A DNA stretch of 54,376 nucleotides from Oceanobacillus halotolerans (GCF_010993955.1 NZ_WIXL01000018.1:1-54376); one strand, 5' to 3'. Numbered from the stretch's first letter, positions 16,996 to 26,319 are shown. A program made the numbers and translations. The notes: generated from the sequence alone by a model not told the origin.

Positions 16996-18715
16996 ATGGG
17001 TACTCCTTTCCAAATTGTGATTCCACAATGTTGCGGTATAATCGGGAAGTTTGTAATAACTCGTGATGAGTGCCAACCGCTAAAATAGTCCCATTATCCA
17101 TTAGTAAAATGCGATCAGCACGTAAAGCGGATGCAATTTTCTGGGTGATCATAAGCGTTGTACATTCATCTTTACTGATAGCATCTAATAAACGTGACTC
17201 TGTTGCTAAATCTAGTGCACTAGTACTGTCATCTAACATTAATATAGTAGGTTTTCGAATAAGTGCGCGTGCGATCGACACCCGCTGTTTTTGACCACCA
17301 GACAGGTTAACCCCTTTTTGTCCAATCTTGGTATCATATTGATCAGGTAATTCTGTTATTGTTTCATGAATTTGCGCATCTTTGGCGGCTTGGATGATAT
17401 CATGTTCTGTAGCATCTTCTTTTCCCATCGCAATATTTTCTCGAATGGACCCAGTAAATAGAAGTGGACTTTGTGGGACATACCCAATACTTTTACGTAA
17501 TTGTTCCATTGTATAGGAAGTAATTGGTGTATCATCCAATAAAATAGATCCATCATCGACATCATATAAGCGCGGAATCAGTTGAAATAACGATGTTTTC
17601 CCTGCACCTGTTGCACCAAGTATGGCAATTTGCTCCCCAGCTTGTACGGTGAAATTGATATCTTGTAAGACTTGTTCATTCGTCTCTGGATAGGAAAAAG
17701 AGACATGATGAAAAGCAATGTTTCCTTTTGTAACTGCTGCATCTTGGTTCGCCTCTTCATAATCGATTAAGTCAATATCTAATGTCAAAACTTCCTTTAA
17801 ACGTCGGGCAGAAGCTAGTGCACGGGAAATCCCCATTGTAATGAACGAAAACATCGAAATCATCATGGCTACACGTAAGGCGTAATTGACAATGGCAACG
17901 ACATCCCCGACAGATGTTTGATTTGCTATGATTTGGCTGTTTCCAAACCATAAAATAAACACTAAGCTCACATTCATGACAAAGAGCAAGATCGGCATGG
18001 AAGCTTCCACAAATCGAAAGGTCGAACGTGTCTTGGTTGCGAGATCTTCATTTGCTTTGGTGAAGCGAGACTCCTCCACGTTACGACGAAGAAATGCTTT
18101 AATAATCCGCATACCTGCTAGGTTTTCCTGCATGACACGATTCACTCGGTCAACCCGTTTTTGCACCTGTTCAAACATTCCACTTGCACGACGAAACACC
18201 CATATTAAAAATACAATGAGAAGCGGGACAGTTATTAGGAAAATGATAGCAATGCGAGCATTGACAATAAAGGACATGATCACGCCACCAACCACAATGA
18301 GTGGAGCCTTCGTCATGATTCGTAACGCCATGAAAAGGGTCTGTTGTAATTGGCGTACATCATTTGTAAATCGTGTAACAAGTGCTGAAGTTGGATAACG
18401 ATTTAAATTGGCAAATGAAAAGGATTGGATCCGTTCAAATAATTTCTCCCGGATATCATAGGCAAAATTCAAACTGGTATGGGAGGCATAAAACGAATTA
18501 AAGATCCCTGCCACAAACGCAGTAAAGGCTAGACCAATCATAATAGATCCCCACATCGCGATCGTATGTAAGTCTTGATTCATCACACCGTCATTAATCA
18601 TTTTTCCGAGGAAAAAGGGAAGGAGCAATTCCACAGCAAGTTCAATCATGGTTAAGGCATAGGCGATGATAATCGGTAATTTATAAGGTTTTAAAAAGGA
18701 TAAAATATGCTTCAC
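16985..18715 (-). CDS. ABC exporter half-transporter, partner A (degenerate Walker B, intact signature)
   Basis: 576 residues: six spans (about 12-300) and an ATPase with Walker A GATGAGKTS, intact signature LSGGQKQRVS, but Walker B TILMLDDSTS, with aspartate where the catalytic glutamate should be. Combined with the partner, one ATP site has both intact halves (signature from A, Walker B from B) and the other is doubly degenerate, the usual asymmetry of heterodimeric exporters such as TM287/288. Gene order A then B, overlapping. Confidence 0.9.
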   Translation of the reverse strand: MKHILSFLKPYKLPIIIAYALTMIELAVELLLPFFLGKMINDGVMNQDLHTIAMWGSIMIGLAFTAFVAGIFNSFYASHTSLNFAYDIREKLFERIQSFSFANLNRYPTSALVTRFTNDVRQLQQTLFMALRIMTKAPLIVVGGVIMSFIVNARIAIIFLITVPLLIVFLIWVFRRASGMFEQVQKRVDRVNRVMQENLAGMRIIKAFLRRNVEESRFTKANEDLATKTRSTFRFVEASMPILLFVMNVSLVFILWFGNSQIIANQTSVGDVVAIVNYALRVAMMISMFSFITMGISRALASARRLKEVLTLDIDLIDYEEANQDAAVTKGNIAFHHVSFSYPETNEQVLQDINFTVQAGEQIAILGATGAGKTSLFQLIPRLYDVDDGSILLDDTPITSYTMEQLRKSIGYVPQSPLLFTGSIRENIAMGKEDATEHDIIQAAKDAQIHETITELPDQYDTKIGQKGVNLSGGQKQRVSIARALIRKPTILMLDDSTSALDLATESRLLDAISKDECTTLMITQKIASALRADRILLMDNGTILAVGTHHELLQTSRLYRNIVESQFGKEYPYAT

Positions 18716-18795
18716 AGTGATAGACCTCCATTCCCCAATGTAAAAAATAAACTAATTTTCACTCTATTATAATGTGAAACGACCATTAAAGTCGA

Positions 18796-18828
18796 GTGCC
18801 TGGCACCACCCGAATTTTGTCGAATGGG
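18796..18828. repeat. Short dispersed repeat GTGCCTGGCACC...TTTTGTCGAA
   Basis: Hairpin GTGCCTGGCAC followed by CACCCGAATTTTGTCGAATGGG. Related copies at 42039-42080 and 47148-47180. Each carries TTTTGTCGA(A/G), identical or nearly identical to the Spo0A box. Confidence 0.7.
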
Positions 18829-18905
18829 AGTGAGATGTGCGTTATTTTTATATTGACAAGGATGGAGGATTTGTATATAGTATTAATTGTCCATATTCCC
18901 TATAC

Positions 18906-18978
18906 GATTCCGTAGCTCAGCTGGGAGAGCGCCACCTTGACAGGGTGGAGGTCGTTGGTTCGAGCCCAATCGGAATCA
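18906..18978 (+). tRNA. tRNA-Val, anticodon GAC
   Basis: Full cloverleaf of 73 nt: acceptor GATTCCG/CGGAATC, D arm GCTC/GAGC, anticodon stem CCACC/GGTGG around loop TTGACAG (anticodon GAC), T arm GTTGG/CCAAT with TTCGAGC loop, discriminator A. The CCA end is not encoded. It decodes GUC/GUU valine codons. A terminator follows directly. Confidence 0.95.
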
Positions 18979-18992
18979 TACCGTATACTGTG

Positions 18993-19024
18993 GAACCCTT
19001 GATATACAAGGGTTCTTTTATTTT
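18993..19024 (+). terminator. Terminator after tRNA-Val
   Basis: Perfect 9-bp stem GAACCCTTG/CAAGGGTTC with a five-base loop, then TTTTATTTT. Confidence 0.88.
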
Positions 19025-19614
19025 GCTCATATATACCTGTCATCGTAAAATATCACTTTGGTCACATATTGGTCACACAGTAAATAAACCTAAGAATATA
19101 CATATCGAAAAACATGCAAAAGTTAAGTTAATGTCAGGTCAATTCTAAATCAATCATCTAGTAATAATATAATAAAGGAATCCCAATACAAGTTAATAGA
19201 ACAAGATTGAAAGAAGCATATACAGAATTTAGTAGAATACTATAAAAACTCCAGAGATTTATATTGAGTCACACTATTGATAGATTAGTCGAGGATTGGA
19301 CATTTCTTATGGCACTGATATTAATGTTACCATCCTCTTAAACCATGCTTTTGTAAATGAAATTAAAGAAATATATTATAAATGAGTAATTAAACAATGA
19401 ATGTTGTTTTTCTACTAGTTAAAATAAGCTTATCAAAAGGGTGCTTGCTTTTATTCCTTATATTTTAGTGACTTTAATTAGTTAACTCGGAACAGCGTGT
19501 GAAACCACATCATTGCAGGTGGGTAATATCATTAAGTAGCATGTGTATGCCTTAATGCATGAAAATTTCATTTCTTATCTATAGGACTTGCTTTTAAGGT
19601 GTATCTAAAAGCCC
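19025..19614. other. Gene-poor flank of tRNA-Val, possible decayed insertion
   Basis: Nearly 600 bp with no credible ORF on either strand and A+T above the neighbourhood. Near 19060-19078 the doublet TTGGTCACATATTGGTCACAC occurs just past the tRNA terminator. From memory this resembles sequence left by integrases that use tRNA ends, but the minus frame there closes within 15 codons, so nothing intact remains. Confidence 0.35.
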
Positions 19615-19827
19615 TTATTTATTGGCCTCTTTCTCAAACTCTTGTATTTCTTTAATGGTTAATACCTTTTTCACCTTTCCGAAAATGCTATGTCTACCTT
19701 CCGACGTTTACTTCCGTCTTGTAAATAACGAGCAGTTGTACTCCTCTATATCCCCAAATAAATACAGGATATGGCAAGAATGTCTTACGTCTATCGTGTC
19801 TGTTAACGGAATCTTTCTTGTTGTCAT
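19615..19827 (-). pseudogene. Small ORF split by an in-frame stop
   Basis: From ATG at 19827 (GGTG five bases upstream) the frame reads MTTRKIPLTDTIDVRHSCHI and on to codon 39, stops at TAA (19708-19710), then continues in the same frame for 30 codons (TSEGRHSIFGKVKKVLTIKE, then IQEFEKEANK) to a second TAA at 19615-19617. The charged, helix-like second part looks coding. It lies 49 bp downstream of the regulator gene on the same strand. No family recognised; a single nonsense change in a 70-residue gene is the simplest reading. Confidence 0.4.
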
Positions 19828-19876
19828 TCTAACACCTTCTAATATAAAAGATTAACGTTGTTTGGAATTTAATAAT

Positions 19877-20689
19877 TTAATTATCTTTATCACTCTCTTG
19901 GATATAAATAGAAGGATAAATAAAACCATTATTTTCAGAGTCATAGAGAGGTGAGTCTACTATTGCCGTATCTGTCATTAAATAAGGATACATTTGCATC
20001 ATTTGGATATAAGCCTTCGCTGTAAGAAGGGAAGCATTATAGGATTGGACATAGATGATATCATTCCTCGTAAATTTTTTAAATGTCTTCGATTGCCTGA
20101 CTTTATTTATTAGTTCTCCCTCTAGCGGATTCTCGTGTGATTCATGTATCCATATTCTTATTTTTTTTGGGTTGTTTCTCTTTATGAATAAGAAGTTTTC
20201 TACAGATTCGTGACAACCAAGCACTGTATCTTTATCTATTAAAAAAAGATGCTTCTGTATGTAATCATGATTTGCTAGGCTTTGAAAACTATTCTTAATT
20301 TGCTTAAGATGACGATAATCGTCAATAATAATGCAAAAACTCTCTTTTTCCATCCCTGTTAAGACAAATGTAACAACCTTTTGAATGTAACTTTCTAGGT
20401 TATTGTAGAGATAAATAACTTTCCCCTGATCCATCCTTCTTAATGACTTCGATATTTCACTTTTAAGAATGGTGCTGTTCGATACATTTTCACTTAAGTG
20501 TTCTTGAAAAAACATTAAGGGTTTAAATCCCAAGACCTTGGAAATATTTACTGCAACATTAAAACCAGGATTACGTTTTCCAGTTTCAATTTGTGAGTAA
20601 TAAGCTCTATCAATAAATGCTTTACTAGCAACTTGCTCCTGTGTGAGTCTTTTTTCTTTTCTGAATTGGATCAACCAGTCTCGCTTCAT
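19877..20689 (-). CDS. HTH (Xre) regulator with C-terminal MEDS-like sensor domain
   Basis: 270 residues. An Xre-type helix-turn-helix occupies about residues 3-60 (LTQEQVASKAFIDRAYYSQIE, GKRNPGF). The remainder, GKVIYLYNNLESYIQKVVTF, FCIIIDDYRHLKQI and so on, is laid out like the MEDS (DcmR) sensory domain, a degenerate KaiC/P-loop fold seen in one-component sensors. ATG at 20689 has GGAGGG six bases upstream; 30 further open codons lack a site. Divergent from the EAL gene, which it may control. Confidence 0.7.
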   Translation of the reverse strand: MKRDWLIQFRKEKRLTQEQVASKAFIDRAYYSQIETGKRNPGFNVAVNISKVLGFKPLMFFQEHLSENVSNSTILKSEISKSLRRMDQGKVIYLYNNLESYIQKVVTFVLTGMEKESFCIIIDDYRHLKQIKNSFQSLANHDYIQKHLFLIDKDTVLGCHESVENFLFIKRNNPKKIRIWIHESHENPLEGELINKVRQSKTFKKFTRNDIIYVQSYNASLLTAKAYIQMMQMYPYLMTDTAIVDSPLYDSENNGFIYPSIYIQESDKDN

Positions 20690-20955
20690 ATGTACCCTCC
20701 AATCCACACTATCAATCATATATTTAACAGCCTTTTTATATAAAGAATTTAGTATAGTATCCTTACTTAATTGAAACATATAGAATAGAAATTCACTTTC
20801 CGAGTTGTAATAAGTGGATTACCAAAAGCAGTATACGACCTTCTATCGGAACCTATTAGCGTTTTTCATAACGTTTTCTTACGTAGCTAGCCACCGCATT
20901 ATTGCTAATAATTATATGCATTCATTGTATCTTGTCAAATAGACATAGGACAAAG

Positions 20956-20983
20956 TATCGACAAATTTTGTGGCATTTCGACA
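20956..20983. promoter_or_regulatory. Tandem TCGACA sites exactly 20 bp apart in the divergent promoter region
   Basis: TATCGACA at 20956-20963 and TTTCGACA at 20976-20983, two helical turns apart. The second is a perfect Spo0A-box core (TGTCGAA on the minus strand), the first a one-mismatch version. They lie about 100 bp before the EAL gene. A related TTTTGTCGATA occurs beyond that gene at about 21907-21917. Confidence 0.45.
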
Positions 20984-21084
20984 CATTTGCTACTTTTTGA
21001 TTACAAATAAGGTATGATATAGGCAAGATGTACTACATAATTTGAATGTTTTACTAAAAAATTGTTACACTAGGGAGTTTTTTT

Positions 21085-21828
21085 ATGGAAAAACAAAATA
21101 TCGACTTGCTAGAAGAAATGATGTATAAGAGAAATTTCCATCATGTTTTTCAACCTTTATATAACTTAGATACTTGGGAGGTAAGTGGCTTTGAGGCATT
21201 ATTACGATCTGATTTAATTGAATCTCCTGATAAGCTGTTTAATATTGCAATTCATAATAATATGTTATACGAGTTGGACATAGCATCTGTCTATCATGCA
21301 TTGGACTCAGCCTCAAAAAGGAGTAGTATTCGTAAGTTATTTATAAATGTATTTCCATCTACTATGGTGAATCCACAGTTTTTATCATTTTTAGAAAAAA
21401 TGAGTCACCATAGATGTAGTAGGAATAAGCAAATTATTTTTGAAATGAATGAGGCGGAAAAATTTGTAGATACATATGTTGCACGGAAGGTAATAGATGA
21501 TATAAAAGGTATGGGATATGGTATTGCTATTGATGATTATGGAAAAGGAGAGGCATCCATAGAATCGATTGTAAACCTTGAACCAGATATCATAAAGGTA
21601 GATCAGCAATTTTCTAAAAATCTTTTTAGTTGTATGGAAAAGCAGAGCGAAATAAAAATGTTGGTCCAACTATGTGAAGAAAAACAAATGAAGCTAGTGC
21701 TAGAAGGGATTGAGGATGAAAGAGATTTAGCTACAGCCAAAATACTAGGTGTTCATATTGGACAAGGCTTTTTATTGGGTAAGCCCCAAAGCTATACTAA
21801 TTTTTATTTGAGAGAAGGGAATTTTTAA
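21085..21828 (+). CDS. EAL-domain cyclic-di-GMP phosphodiesterase
   Basis: 247 residues, a stand-alone EAL domain. All expected catalytic residues appear in order: FQPLY, EALLR (E37), the NVFP asparagine, EMNE, DDYGKG (metal-binding DD), IKVDQ lysine, EGIED, and QGFLLGKP. It should therefore hydrolyse c-di-GMP to pGpG. There is no sensor or membrane domain, so control must come from expression or partners. Good ribosome site (TAGGGAG). It sits between a divergent MEDS-type regulator and a CheX/CheY/chemoreceptor group. Confidence 0.9.
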   Translation: MEKQNIDLLEEMMYKRNFHHVFQPLYNLDTWEVSGFEALLRSDLIESPDKLFNIAIHNNMLYELDIASVYHALDSASKRSSIRKLFINVFPSTMVNPQFLSFLEKMSHHRCSRNKQIIFEMNEAEKFVDTYVARKVIDDIKGMGYGIAIDDYGKGEASIESIVNLEPDIIKVDQQFSKNLFSCMEKQSEIKMLVQLCEEKQMKLVLEGIEDERDLATAKILGVHIGQGFLLGKPQSYTNFYLREGNF

Positions 21829-22028
21829 TAGCTTTATACCACAAAATGATTTGTACTGGAACAGGGTGAGACATTAATGTGTGTTCTCGTCTTTATTTTA
21901 AGAGATTTTTTGTCGATATATGTAATATGATGTCGTTTTTATGACATAGATCACTTCGATTACCAATATTTTACTATAACCTATAAAAAGACTTATAGAT
22001 AGAAAAAAACAGAAGGGAGAGAGATTCT

Positions 22029-22490
22029 GTGTCCCTAACAGTTAAAGAAAGAAACAGGTATATAACGGAAATATTAAATGGCACATATTCATCATTAAAA
22101 GCAGTTGTCCCTATTAATTATGAATTATCAAAACCAAAATTAGTCGAACAATCCATACATATACAGTTTGGGGTTTTAATTGGTATTACTGGTGACATAA
22201 AAGGGAAATTAGTTTTAGATGGTCAAACCTCTATCTTTGGGTCAGTAGGTGAAACCATGTTTGGAATGCCTTTAGAAGGGGAAATGCTAACATCCTTTAG
22301 TGGTGAACTAGGAAACATGATAGCTGGTGGCTTATCGACCAATGTGGCTGAAAGCGGAATAAATATCGATATTACTTCTCCAACGATCGTACAAGGTAAT
22401 ACGAAATTGTCAGGGTATAAAAAAGCACTTCACGTATCTGTCAATCTAGAAAATGTTGGAGAGATGGGGATTTGTTTGTTACTGGATTAA
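22029..22490 (+). CDS. cheX: CheX-like chemotaxis phosphatase
   Basis: 153 residues with the single CheC/CheX catalytic helix signature ExxN in SFSGELGNMIAGGL (E93, N96), followed by the beta strand region typical of CheX. CheX dephosphorylates CheY-P. The start is GTG with GGGAGAGA upstream. It precedes a CheY gene by 77 bp, so phosphatase and target are encoded together. Confidence 0.85.
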   Translation: MSLTVKERNRYITEILNGTYSSLKAVVPINYELSKPKLVEQSIHIQFGVLIGITGDIKGKLVLDGQTSIFGSVGETMFGMPLEGEMLTSFSGELGNMIAGGLSTNVAESGINIDITSPTIVQGNTKLSGYKKALHVSVNLENVGEMGICLLLD

Positions 22491-22567
22491 ATAGGTATGT
22501 GTTTCTATCTATTTATCCACAAAATCTATTAAAAAATGAACTAGACCAATAGAGAAGGAGTAAAGAA

Positions 22568-22924
22568 ATGGTGAAAGTGTTAGTAACAGATGATGCTGCA
22601 TTTATGAGAATGCAGCTTAAAGATAATCTGACAAAGCTCGGTCTTGAGGTGGTAGGAGAGGCAGTAGATGGTGCTGATGCCATCGAAAAATGTAAGGAAT
22701 TAAGACCAGATCTTATTACGATGGACATTACAATGCCTGAAATGAACGGGGTAGATGCTGTGAAAGAAATAAAGAAGTTGGATGGTAATGTCAAAATGAT
22801 TATGTGCTCAGCCATGGGACAACAAAACATGGTGTTAGAAGCTATTCAGGCAGGTGCCCAAGATTTCATTGTAAAACCTTTTACCTTCGAGCGAATTAAG
22901 GAAGCAGTGGAAAAAGTATTTTAA
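22568..22924 (+). CDS. cheY: CheY-type single-domain response regulator
   Basis: 118 residues, receiver domain only. Acid pocket D8/D9, phospho-acceptor D53 (TMDITMP), switch S81 (CSAMGQQ) and K103 (IVKPF) are all present. MDITMPEMNG and AMGQQNMVLEAIQAGAQDFIVKPF match flagellar-motor CheY proteins of Bacillus. AAGGAG upstream of ATG. No flagellar genes are visible nearby, so this may be an accessory CheY serving the adjacent receptor or the main motor. Confidence 0.92.
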   Translation: MVKVLVTDDAAFMRMQLKDNLTKLGLEVVGEAVDGADAIEKCKELRPDLITMDITMPEMNGVDAVKEIKKLDGNVKMIMCSAMGQQNMVLEAIQAGAQDFIVKPFTFERIKEAVEKVF

Positions 22925-22951
22925 TATCGGACATAAGAAAGTGGTGAAAAA

Positions 22952-24934
22952 ATGAAAACGTTAAAAAATATCATTACCTTTAAAAATTGGAAACTAAAAA
23001 CAAAGCTAATTGTCTCTTTTATTTTGATTCTATTAATTCCAAGCATTGTCATTGGCTTTAGTTCCTATCAAAAGGCACAATCTGTTTTAGCGAATTACGT
23101 ACTTGATACTGCAGCAGAAAATGTCAATAAACTAGATACGGAAATTACACAAACGTTTGAACCTAAATTTAATGACTTAACCTTTTTGACGGGTCAAATA
23201 ACTAGTTCGATGTATGAAGATAATCAAGAAATTCATGAACAATTTACACAATATGTTGAACTACATCCAGAAATAGCCGCAATCTATGTTGGTACGAGTG
23301 ATGGGCAGATGATTACAGAACCTGCTTTAGACTTTGGTGATGATTTCGATCCTCGAGATAGATCTTGGTATGCAGATGCGACGTCTAGTGATGGAGAGGC
23401 AGTAATTACTGAGCCATATGAAGATGCAGCTTCTGGTGAAATGATGGTTACGGTTGCAAAAACAACAAATGATGGAAGTGGTGTAATAGGGATTGATGTT
23501 ACCTTATCCGAAATTGCAGCATCGGCCGGTAACATTAAAATTGGGGAAAGTGGCTATGCGATTATTGTAGATAATTCCCATAACTATTTGGTTCATCCAG
23601 AGGAAGAAGTAGGAACTGAGGCAAATGAAGAATGGTCAGAAATAGTTTTAAACCAAGACAATGGTCATACTTCTTATATCATTGATGGTGAGGAAAAAGA
23701 ACTAGAGTTTACAACGAATGAGGTAACAGGCTGGAAAGTTTTAGGAACGCTGTATACAAGTGAATTAGAAGAAGCAGCATCAGGGATATTGACGACAACG
23801 ATGATGGTCATCGCAGGAGCGTTAGTAGTGGGACTTGGAATCATATTCGTGGTCATTCGTTCCATTATAAAACCAATTAATTCCCTAACAGCTAGTGTGA
23901 AAAGGATTAGTGAAGGAGATCTAACTGAAAACGTTAATGTCGATTCAACTGATGAAATTGGCAAACTAGCTTTAGGCATGAAAGAAATGCAATCAAGCCT
24001 GAAAAAAATTATTCACAATGTTTCCACTGCATCAGAAAGCTTATCCAGTCAAAGTGAAGAGTTAACACAATCAGCTAATGAAGTGAAAGAAGGTTCTAGC
24101 CAAATTGCAACAACCATGCAAGAAATCGCTTCTGGTTCAGAAAGACAAGCAAACAGTACAAGTGAATTATCTTCCATTATGGGAGATTTTGCTACAAAGG
24201 TTCAAGAAGCTAATGAAAACGGGGAAAGCATTCAACGGTCGTCAGGTGAAGTATTAGAAATGACAGATGAAGGAAGCCAATTAATGCATGCTTCCAACGA
24301 GCAAATGAAGAAAATAGATTTGATTGTGCAGGATGCTGTACAAAAAGTCCAAGGACTAGATACACAGTCACAGGAAATTTCTAAATTAGTTTCTGTTATT
24401 AAAGACATTGCTGACCAAACCAATCTTCTGGCATTGAATGCAGCAATTGAAGCTGCAAGAGCAGGGGAACATGGACAAGGTTTTGCGGTAGTTGCGGATG
24501 AGGTACGAAAACTAGCAGAACAAGTATCTGTGTCCGTAACAGATATAACGGATATTGTGACCAATATTCAAAATGAATCTAGTAATGTTACGGATTCCTT
24601 ACAAGGTGGATATAAAGAAGTCGAACAAGGAACTACACAAATAAAATCGACGGAAGAAAAATTCAGCCTCATTAGTAAAGGTGTTACAGAAGTTGTGAGC
24701 AGTATAAAAACGGTAACAGATAACTTATCCGACATTGCAGCGAACAGTCAAGAGATGAATGGATCTATTCAAGAAATTGCAGCAGTTTCTGAGGAGTCCT
24801 CTGCTGGCGTTGAGGAAGTTTCTGCATCATCTCAACAAACAAGCAGCTCCATGGAAGAAGTGGCAACAAGCTCAGAGGAACTTTCTAAATTAGCTGAAGA
24901 ATTAAATGGGTTAGTACGGAAATTTAAAATCTAA
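22952..24934 (+). CDS. Methyl-accepting chemotaxis protein with dCache sensor
   Basis: 660 residues: cytosolic start, TM1 about 17-38, extracellular double-Cache domain about 40-275 ([47 protein letters not shown]), TM2 about 280-302, HAMP about 303-357, then the methylation/signalling region with the hairpin tip [20 protein letters not shown]. dCache receptors often bind amino acids or organic acids. Located 27 bp after cheY. About 75% of its signalling half appears shared with the receptor at 42.2 kb by eye. Confidence 0.94.
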   Translation: MKTLKNIITFKNWKLKTKLIVSFILILLIPSIVIGFSSYQKAQSVLANYVLDTAAENVNKLDTEITQTFEPKFNDLTFLTGQITSSMYEDNQEIHEQFTQYVELHPEIAAIYVGTSDGQMITEPALDFGDDFDPRDRSWYADATSSDGEAVITEPYEDAASGEMMVTVAKTTNDGSGVIGIDVTLSEIAASAGNIKIGESGYAIIVDNSHNYLVHPEEEVGTEANEEWSEIVLNQDNGHTSYIIDGEEKELEFTTNEVTGWKVLGTLYTSELEEAASGILTTTMMVIAGALVVGLGIIFVVIRSIIKPINSLTASVKRISEGDLTENVNVDSTDEIGKLALGMKEMQSSLKKIIHNVSTASESLSSQSEELTQSANEVKEGSSQIATTMQEIASGSERQANSTSELSSIMGDFATKVQEANENGESIQRSSGEVLEMTDEGSQLMHASNEQMKKIDLIVQDAVQKVQGLDTQSQEISKLVSVIKDIADQTNLLALNAAIEAARAGEHGQGFAVVADEVRKLAEQVSVSVTDITDIVTNIQNESSNVTDSLQGGYKEVEQGTTQIKSTEEKFSLISKGVTEVVSSIKTVTDNLSDIAANSQEMNGSIQEIAAVSEESSAGVEEVSASSQQTSSSMEEVATSSEELSKLAEELNGLVRKFKI

Positions 24935-24941
24935 CAGTTAA

Positions 24942-25112
24942 AGTGCGTGTTCAAAAAGGAGGATTAAAAGGACCGAGTCGGCTAAGGTCTCTGGCGTCCT
25001 GTTGCAACGCCTCACGCTAACGTCCTGTGCGTCTCATTGGCTAAAACCGTCACGTCCTGTGACAACGCCAATACTAGCACGTCCTGTGCGTCGAAGTTCG
25101 AGGCAGCGTTTT
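24942..25112. repeat. Dispersed covarying-hairpin repeat, plus orientation
   Basis: Begins GTGCGTGTTCAAAAAGG and continues through AGGACCGAGTCGGCTAAGG to a hairpin block. Nested stems: ATTGGC (25036-25041) with GCCAAT (25067-25072) enclosing GTCAC-GTCCT-GTGAC (25049-25063), then GCAC-GTCCT-GTGC (25077-25089). The near-complete inverted copy is at 45.33-45.51 kb; a truncated direct copy follows the second chemoreceptor at 44.02 kb. Confidence 0.85.
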
Positions 25113-25124
25113 AAACTTTAGGAT

Positions 25125-25170
25125 AGGCACCTTTTCCCTCATAAATGCGGGTGGAAAAGGTACCTGTTTT
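25125..25170. terminator. Bidirectional terminator after the repeat
   Basis: Thirteen-base arms with one mismatch (25125-25137 and 25153-25165) followed by GTTTTTCG. It can end the chemoreceptor transcript and, on the other strand, the small gene at 25185-25394. Confidence 0.75.
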
Positions 25171-25184
25171 TCGTGCTTTTGTTA

Positions 25185-25394
25185 TTATTCGTCTAAATTG
25201 ATCCATGTTTTTCCATCTGTGTTATCACGTACAGCTTCCTGCAAAGGAGTTAATGGATAATCTTCCATTAGGCTTTCGTTATGTCCTGGATACTGTTCAA
25301 ATTCTGTATTGACAACATCATTCACAACTGCAGGATTGTCTGTCTCTTGTCTTACATTGTCCATTTGTTGTTCAAAAAAACTTTTCTTTTTCAT
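25185..25394 (-). CDS. Small acidic hypothetical protein
   Basis: 69 residues, hydrophilic, no membrane or signal segment: MKKKSFFEQQMDNVRQETDN followed by acidic sequence with PLTPLQEAVRD and the ending GKTWINLDE. TGGAGG seven bases before the ATG and a clean terminator on the same strand make it a likely real gene. No family recognised. Confidence 0.6.
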   Translation of the reverse strand: MKKKSFFEQQMDNVRQETDNPAVVNDVVNTEFEQYPGHNESLMEDYPLTPLQEAVRDNTDGKTWINLDE

Positions 25395-25477
25395 GATTGA
25401 CCTCCATTTATCATGATGATAAACGTTATTCTTCCACTTTTTTAGCGTAATATGATATTTCGATAGATGTTTGCATT

Positions 25478-25580
25478 AATAGCGGAACCGCCTAGTTTTC
25501 CTGGATGAATCGTCATTCCGTTATCATCGCAAATCCCAGTGCACCGTCCCCATTCCCAAGCAAAACAGTCCTTGTCCTAA
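25478..25580. repeat. Copy of the GATGAATCGTCATTCC repeat and a GGGGACGGTGCAC motif
   Basis: AATAGCGGAACCGCCTAG followed by GGATGAATCGTCATTCCGTT matches blocks in the rodA-mgtE gap. Just after it, on the minus strand, a GGGGACGGTGCAC-type motif appears of a kind often dispersed in Firmicutes genomes. Confidence 0.5.
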
Positions 25581-25586
25581 AAAAGC

Positions 25587-26153
25587 TTACTCCATATAAG
25601 ACACTCCGTAATTCGTAAAGTCATTGATTAAAAAGGCCATTTCTTTAGGTGATTGATCCATGTCATTTTCAATCCAATCCTTTATAACATTGATGGCACC
25701 ACTTACTACAAAGGTACTTAAATAACGTAAATATAGTTCATCCACATCATTCCCGTTTCGCCAAGAATTCATCATAAAGCGTTGTGCGATATGCATGAGT
25801 CGTTGTTCAAAGGTAGGATCCCCATTTTTGTTTAATAACGTTTGAAACATGAATTTGTTCTGGGTAATGTATTCTAATAATTTTTGTGTCATTTGCAGTG
25901 ACTCTTCTTCGATCGTAAAACGATAGCTGCTTAAATATTCATTCATGTCCTCGGTTATTTCTTCTTCAATTTTGTCCAGCAAGTCGTAATGATCGGCATA
26001 ATGGGTGTAAAAAGTGGAGCGGTTAATATCAGCTAATTCACAGATTTCTTTTACTGTAATCGAGGTAATAGGCTTTTTCGCTAATAGCTGAATCAAGCTA
26101 TTCTTTAATACATGACGGGTATATTTCTTACGGCGATCTAATTTTTCACTCAA
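25587..26153 (-). CDS. TetR-family repressor, divergent from MMPL exporter
   Basis: 188 residues from a TTG start with GGGAGG nine bases upstream. The TetR DNA-binding domain is clear: ITSITVKEICELADINRSTFYTHYADHYDLLDKIEEE at about residues 28-65. The C-terminal half fits the TetR_C group found with DhaS-type regulators. It is divergently placed with the exporter genes and a TGTTG-N6-CAACA element overlaps their -35 box, so local repression of the exporter operon is likely. Confidence 0.87.
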   Translation of the reverse strand: MSEKLDRRKKYTRHVLKNSLIQLLAKKPITSITVKEICELADINRSTFYTHYADHYDLLDKIEEEITEDMNEYLSSYRFTIEEESLQMTQKLLEYITQNKFMFQTLLNKNGDPTFEQRLMHIAQRFMMNSWRNGNDVDELYLRYLSTFVVSGAINVIKDWIENDMDQSPKEMAFLINDFTNYGVSYME

Positions 26154-26243
26154 GTTGATGATCCTCCCTATTGCAATTATTTTGTGAAAATCCAACACAA
26201 ATTCCTAAAATGTTGCTTTGCTGACGTAATTTATAAAACTGTT

Positions 26244-26275
26244 TGTTGATTATCCAACACAGTGTTTATTATAAT
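26244..26275 (+). promoter_or_regulatory. Promoter with overlapping palindromic operator for the MMPL operon
   Basis: TTGATT (26246-26251), an 18-base spacer and TATAAT (26270-26275) form a sigma-A promoter. TGTTG-N6-CAACA (26244-26259) overlaps the -35. A direct repeat of ATCCAACACA occurs at about 26191-26200 and 26252-26261, giving a possible second operator near the repressor gene. Confidence 0.55.
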
Positions 26276-26319
26276 GATATAGTGTGTGAAGGTTATATTG
26301 CAAGAAAGGATGAAGCCTT

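Noticed and set aside
19622-19855. 77-codon plus-strand ORF
   Set aside because: Shadow of the split minus-strand gene, which has the better start site.
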